This document shows, piece after piece, positions 32,495 to 35,304 of a DNA stretch of 35,304 nt. How positions within the stretch are numbered: position 1 is the stretch's first letter; each line of letters starts with the position of its first letter. Source of the stretch: Kiritimatiellia bacterium. Lineage in GTDB: Bacteria > Verrucomicrobiota > Kiritimatiellia > RFP12 > UBA1067. Where the stretch lies: assembly GCA_016302985.1 (NCBI GenBank), contig JAEDMN010000005.1, positions 1 to 35,304 on the forward strand, in the 5' to 3' direction. The position numbers were made by a program, and so were the translations under genes. The notes under the pieces are model-generated. The model worked only from the letters and a program-made list of their open reading frames with translations. It was not told where the DNA came from and did no database searches.

Positions 32495-33943
32495 ATGAAG
32501 TACTACCTCGCAATCGACATCGGCGCGTCCTCCGGCCGCCATATCCTCGGCCACGTCGAGGACGGGAAGATGGTGCTCGAGGAGGTCTACCGGTTCGACA
32601 ACTCCCAGATCCGCAAGGACGGGCACGACTGCTGGGACCACGCGGCGCTCGCGAAGAGCGTGCTCGCGGGCATCGCGAAATGCAAGGAGATCGGCAAGAT
32701 CCCGTCCATGATCGGCATCGACACCTGGGGCGTCGACTTCATCCTCCTGAAGAACGACGGCACGCCCTGCTCCGACATGGTCGCCTACCGCGACGCGCGC
32801 ACGACCGACATGGACAAGGCCGTGGACGCCAAGGTCCCGCTGACGGAGCTCTACGCCCGCGCCGGCATCCAGAAGATGCCGTTCAACACGATCTACCAGC
32901 TCGTCGCTCTGCAGAAAGAGCATCCCGAGCAGCTCGCGGCGGCGGACCGCTTCCTGATGGTGCCCGAGTACCTGAACTTCGTCCTCACGGGCAAGATGGC
33001 GAACGAATACACCAACGCCTCCACGACGAACATGCTCAACGCGGCCGCGAAGACGTGGGACATGGAGGTCGTCGACCGTCTCGGCCTGCCGCGGAAGATC
33101 TTCGGCGAGCTCCAGATGCCGGGCACGGTTCTGGGCGGGCTCACGCCCGAAATCCAGGCGCAGGTCGGCTTCGACGCGCAGGTCGTCCTGCCGGCGACGC
33201 ACGACACGGGCAGCGCGTTCCTTGCGGTGCCGGCGCGCGACGACCAGGCCGCCTACATCTCGAGCGGCACGTGGAGCCTGCTCGGCGTCGAGAACGCCGA
33301 GCCGATCACGACGCCCGAGTCCCAGGCCGCGAACTTCACGAACGAGGGCGGCGCGTGGTACCGCTTCCGCTACCTCAAGAACATCATGGGCCTGTGGATG
33401 ATCCAGTCCATCCGCCGCGAGCTGAACGGCGTGGACTATGTCGAGGGCAAGGCGAAGACCGCGACCTGGACGCTTTCGGACTACGAGAAGGGGAGGACGT
33501 ACTCCTTCAACGACCTCGAGACGGCCGCCAAGGCCGCGTCCGCCTTCGCGGGCACGGTCGACGCGAACGACGCGCGCTTCCTTTCGCCGGACTCCATGAT
33601 CGCCGAGGTGATCGCCGCCGCGGACGTCAAGCCGTCCACCGTCGGCGAGCTCATGCAGTGCGTCTACAAGTCCCTCGCCGCGTGCTACGCGCGGGCGATC
33701 GCCAACCTCTCGAAGCTCACGGGCAAGACCTACACGTCCGTCAACATCGTCGGCGGCGGCTCGAAGGACGGCTACCTCAACGCGCTCACGGCCGAGGCCA
33801 CGGGCCTCGAGGTCTTCGCGGGCCCGACCGAGGGTACGGCCATCGGCAACCTGATCATCCAGTTCATCGCCGGCGGCGAGTTCAAGGACCTCGCCGAGGC
33901 GCGCGCTTCGATTCGCGCGAGCTTCGACGTGAAGAAGGTCTGA
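32495..33943 (+). CDS. rhaB: Rhamnulokinase
   Basis: A 482-residue sugar kinase of the FGGY family. It phosphorylates L-rhamnulose to L-rhamnulose 1-phosphate in the cytoplasm. The phosphate-1 motif AIDIGASSGRHILG is at residues 5-18, the sugar-binding IGIDTWGVDFILL is near residue 71, and ATHDTGSAFLAVP, SSGTWSLLGVE and VNIVGGGSKDGYLN follow as in RhaB rather than xylulokinase or glycerol kinase. Asp in HDTGSA is the expected catalytic base. An AAAGGGAA Shine-Dalgarno precedes the ATG, which lies about 70 nt into the transcript behind tandem repeats. The isomerase RhaA and aldolase RhaD are not in the window. The stop overlaps the ATG of an acyl carrier protein gene (TGATG). Confidence 0.95.
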   Translation: MKYYLAIDIGASSGRHILGHVEDGKMVLEEVYRFDNSQIRKDGHDCWDHAALAKSVLAGIAKCKEIGKIPSMIGIDTWGVDFILLKNDGTPCSDMVAYRDARTTDMDKAVDAKVPLTELYARAGIQKMPFNTIYQLVALQKEHPEQLAAADRFLMVPEYLNFVLTGKMANEYTNASTTNMLNAAAKTWDMEVVDRLGLPRKIFGELQMPGTVLGGLTPEIQAQVGFDAQVVLPATHDTGSAFLAVPARDDQAAYISSGTWSLLGVENAEPITTPESQAANFTNEGGAWYRFRYLKNIMGLWMIQSIRRELNGVDYVEGKAKTATWTLSDYEKGRTYSFNDLETAAKAASAFAGTVDANDARFLSPDSMIAEVIAAADVKPSTVGELMQCVYKSLAACYARAIANLSKLTGKTYTSVNIVGGGSKDGYLNALTAEATGLEVFAGPTEGTAIGNLIIQFIAGGEFKDLAEARASIRASFDVKKV

Positions 33944-34182
33944 TGGACGAGTTCCTCGACTTCGCGGCCGCCCTGCTGGACGTGCCGCGCGAGACGCTGA
34001 CGCCGGAGACGGCCTTCGGGTCGGTTCCGGCGTGGGACAGCGTCATGCACCTCCGCCTCGTCATGGAGACGGAGGCGCGTTTTGGCGTGCCGATTCCGCT
34101 CGAGGCGGTGCCCAATCTGCTGAAACTCGCGGATTTCGCGCCCTATCTCGGCGCGGGGGCCGGTGCGCACCCGCGGGCGTGA
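33943..34182 (+). CDS. Acyl carrier protein-like protein
   Basis: A 79-residue protein with the four-helix carrier-protein pattern: FLDFAAALLDVPRETLTPET, a loop, then WDSVMHLRLVMETEARFGVPIPLE. Ser33 of Asp-Ser is the expected 4'-phosphopantetheine attachment site, and the final helix ends at ADFAPYL before a short Ala/Gly-rich tail. Length and pattern match stand-alone ACP or peptidyl-carrier proteins. It is translationally coupled to rhaB (TGATG), yet no ketosynthase, acyltransferase, adenylation or FkbH-type gene is adjacent, so its cargo is unknown. It is unlikely to be the main fatty-acid AcpP, which carries a DSLD-type motif and normally lies in the fab cluster. Confidence 0.78.
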   Translation: MDEFLDFAAALLDVPRETLTPETAFGSVPAWDSVMHLRLVMETEARFGVPIPLEAVPNLLKLADFAPYLGAGAGAHPRA

Positions 34183-34194
34183 GCCGACTGCATG

Positions 34195-34230
34195 AAAAAA
34201 GCCTCCGGCGGAGGGGAACCGCTCGGAGGC
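34195..34230 (-). terminator. Strong intrinsic terminator, minus strand
   Basis: Read on the minus strand: an 11-bp stem (GCCTCCG and GCGG, with one bulged A, pairing to CCGC and CGGAGGC) with a 7-nt loop, followed by six T. No minus-strand protein gene lies upstream of it, so it implies a non-coding minus transcript. On the + strand the hairpin has no T-run and would be only a weak end for the rhaB-ACP unit. Confidence 0.85.
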
Positions 34231-34311
34231 ATACCGACTTTCCTGTTCTTGGGCGCGGCAGGGCCCTCAATGAGCCGGGGGGGACCGGCTGCAGGTATGG
34301 GGTGTGTTGTC
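34195..34311 (-). ncRNA. Candidate structured small RNA, about 117 nt
   Basis: The 311-nt gap between the ACP and kduI genes (34183-34493) contains no gene. On the minus strand a TATACT (34323-34318) is followed by a compact foldable stretch that ends in a strong terminator. CATACC (34299-34294) pairs with GGTATG (34235-34230) to close a domain. Inside it, AGCCGG (34290-34285) pairs with CCGGCT (34278-34273), and CCTG (34262-34259) with CAGG (34245-34242), giving a multibranch shape. I checked for the SRP RNA, tmRNA and tRNA signatures and found none. The transcript start is approximate. It would be independent of the flanking genes or act on the rhaB-ACP message in antisense. Confidence 0.5.
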
Positions 34312-34317
34312 GCGGAC

Positions 34318-34323
34318 AGTATA
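34318..34323 (-). promoter_or_regulatory. Putative -10 for the minus-strand RNA
   Basis: TATACT on the minus strand, without the TGn extension. It is preceded on the minus strand by a perfect 7-bp hairpin (34325-34331 with 34337-34343, 5-nt loop), which may be a protein-binding site or an unrelated structure. No clear -35 box is seen. Confidence 0.4.
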
Positions 34324-34455
34324 GCGCCGCTTCGTTAGCGGCGGATTAGGACGGCGATCCATTTTCTCTTTTTTCCTGCTGCCGTCGGACGCGGACGTGC
34401 GTGCGCCGCGGCGCTGCGCAATCCCGTGAAGGTCGCGCTCAAATAGCCGAATCTT

Positions 34456-34464
34456 TGGTATAAT
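34456..34464 (+). promoter_or_regulatory. Extended -10 promoter of kduI
   Basis: TGG followed by TATAAT (34459-34464), 29 nt before the kduI ATG. The short AT-rich leader contains AAGGAAG at good spacing, so this is a conventional leadered gene transcribed separately from rhaB. Confidence 0.75.
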
Positions 34465-34493
34465 TCCCACTCCGATTTAAAAGGAAGACAAGC

Positions 34494-35304
34494 ATGGACG
34501 TTCGCTACACGACGGGCAGGAACGAATACAGGCGCATGACGACCCAGGAACTGCGCGACGCGTTCCTCAACACGAAGCTCTACGAGAAGGGCAAGGTCAA
34601 CCTCATGTACTGCGAGGTCGAGCGCGGCATCGCCGGCTTCGCGGTGCCGACCTCGAAGCCCCTGGCGCTGCCCGCGGGCAAGGAGCTGGCGAGCGACTAC
34701 TTCTGCGCGCGCCGCGAACTCGGCATCCTCAACATCGGCGGCGAGGGCACGGTGACGGTCGACGGCGTCAAGTACGCGCTCCGCCCGCTCGACGTCCTCT
34801 ACGTCGGCAAGGGCGCGAAGAAGGTTCTGCTCGCCTCGAAGAGCGCGAAGAAGCCGGCCGAGTACTACCTTGCCTCCTATCCGGCGCACCAGGAGTTCCC
34901 GACGAAGCTCATCCGCTTCGAGGACGCGAACCACCGCCATCTGGGCACGGTCGAGGACTGCAACGTGCGCACGATCCACCAGTTCATCCTCCCCGGCAAG
35001 TGCGACAGCTGCCAGCTCGTGATGGGCTTCACGCAGCTCGAGCCGGGCAGCAACTGGAACACGATGCCCGCGCACACGCACGAGCGCCGCACCGAGATGT
35101 ACATGTACTTCAACATCGATGCGGACGCCACCGTGTTCCACTTCATGGGCACGGGCGACGAGACGCGCCACCTCGCGATGCACAACCACGACGTGGTTGT
35201 CAGCCCGATGTGGTCCATCCACGCCGGCGTCGGTACCCGCGCCTACACGTTCTGCTGGGCGATGGGCGGCGAGAACCAGGTCTTCGACGACATGGACGGC
35301 ATCG
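34494..35304 (+). CDS. kduI: 5-dehydro-4-deoxy-D-glucuronate isomerase (partial 3' end)
   Basis: The first 270 residues of KduI; the frame is still open at the window edge and the E. coli enzyme has 278, so only the last few residues are missing. It isomerises 4-deoxy-L-threo-5-hexosulose uronate to 3-deoxy-D-glycero-2,5-hexodiulosonate during breakdown of unsaturated uronates from pectin or glycosaminoglycans. It aligns closely with E. coli KduI: MDVRYTTG, RRELGILNIGGEGTVTVDG, LYVGKGAKKVL, WNTMPAHTHERRTEMYMYF (the zinc-binding histidine region), HNHDVVVSPMWSIHAGVGT and GENQVFDDMD. It has its own promoter. With rhaB and the rhamnosidase-like gene upstream it suggests use of a rhamnose-uronate polymer. 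Confidence 0.96.
   Translation, partial: MDVRYTTGRNEYRRMTTQELRDAFLNTKLYEKGKVNLMYCEVERGIAGFAVPTSKPLALPAGKELASDYFCARRELGILNIGGEGTVTVDGVKYALRPLDVLYVGKGAKKVLLASKSAKKPAEYYLASYPAHQEFPTKLIRFEDANHRHLGTVEDCNVRTIHQFILPGKCDSCQLVMGFTQLEPGSNWNTMPAHTHERRTEMYMYFNIDADATVFHFMGTGDETRHLAMHNHDVVVSPMWSIHAGVGTRAYTFCWAMGGENQVFDDMDGI

Noticed and set aside
34195..34311. Identification of the minus-strand RNA as SRP (4.5S) RNA
   Set aside because: Size fits, but the conserved GGAA-tetraloop domain sequence is absent on both strands.
1..35304. CRISPR array, insertion sequence, integrase, phage or defence genes
   Set aside because: I found no regularly spaced repeats, no terminal inverted repeats and no transposase, recombinase or nuclease motifs.

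Overview
This 35.3 kb window is GC-rich, densely coding bacterial chromosome. Apart from two genes at 6974-8660 and a candidate small RNA at 34195-34311, everything is read on the + strand. The mix of compact housekeeping genes with many secreted glycoside hydrolases and esterases, a DUF4838 protein, Sec-, lipoprotein- and Tat-type signals and short AT-rich promoters fits a polysaccharide-degrading member of the PVC group, most likely a Kiritimatiellota/Verrucomicrobiota-type organism. That placement is inference from content; no homology search was run. I see no tRNA, rRNA, CRISPR array, insertion sequence or phage gene.

Layout. (1) 1-1769: purB and a small repeat lipoprotein, closed by a strong intrinsic terminator. 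(2) 1772-6977: a secreted GH-A-clan glycosidase, an Opp/Dpp-type ABC ATPase translationally coupled to it, a sodium:solute symporter and a possible 29-residue peptide. (3) 6974-8660, minus strand: a PP-loop tRNA-thiolation-like ATPase followed by a DedA membrane protein. (4) 8679-13610: a small secreted protein, lgt, a FecR-domain protein, a PpiD/SurA-like membrane chaperone, dut and def, a tightly packed envelope and housekeeping run. (5) 13759-17890: argS, purN and a CstA/BtsT-type transporter. (6) 17920-22740: a multi-pass membrane protein with a TPR tail, a secreted protein of unknown function and an O-antigen ligase-family (Wzy_C) protein, which looks like a surface-glycan or protein-glycosylation module. 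(7) 22752-35304: a carbohydrate catabolic region with an exported DapA-fold protein, a beta-propeller plus GH106-like putative alpha-L-rhamnosidase, a DUF4838 protein, a sialate-O-acetylesterase-type esterase, a decayed beta-helix gene, rhamnulokinase coupled to a lone acyl carrier protein, a candidate minus-strand structured RNA, and kduI (cut by the window edge).

How they work together. Region 7 is consistent with use of an acetylated glycan containing rhamnose and uronic acid, such as rhamnogalacturonan- or ulvan-like material. Deacetylation and rhamnose release would happen outside the cytoplasm, RhaB would phosphorylate L-rhamnulose, and KduI would isomerise the unsaturated-uronate product. 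RhaA, RhaD, KduD and a dedicated polysaccharide lyase are not in the window.

Regulation. Seven + strand promoters share the extended -10 form TGnTATAMT with no recognisable -35 box. Three contain the identical 14-mer TTTTTTGCTATACT, and in two of those the T-run is also the tail of an upstream terminator. For three genes (the 1784 glycosidase, argS and the GH106 gene) the -10 lies only 6-7 nt before the start codon, so their mRNAs are probably leaderless.
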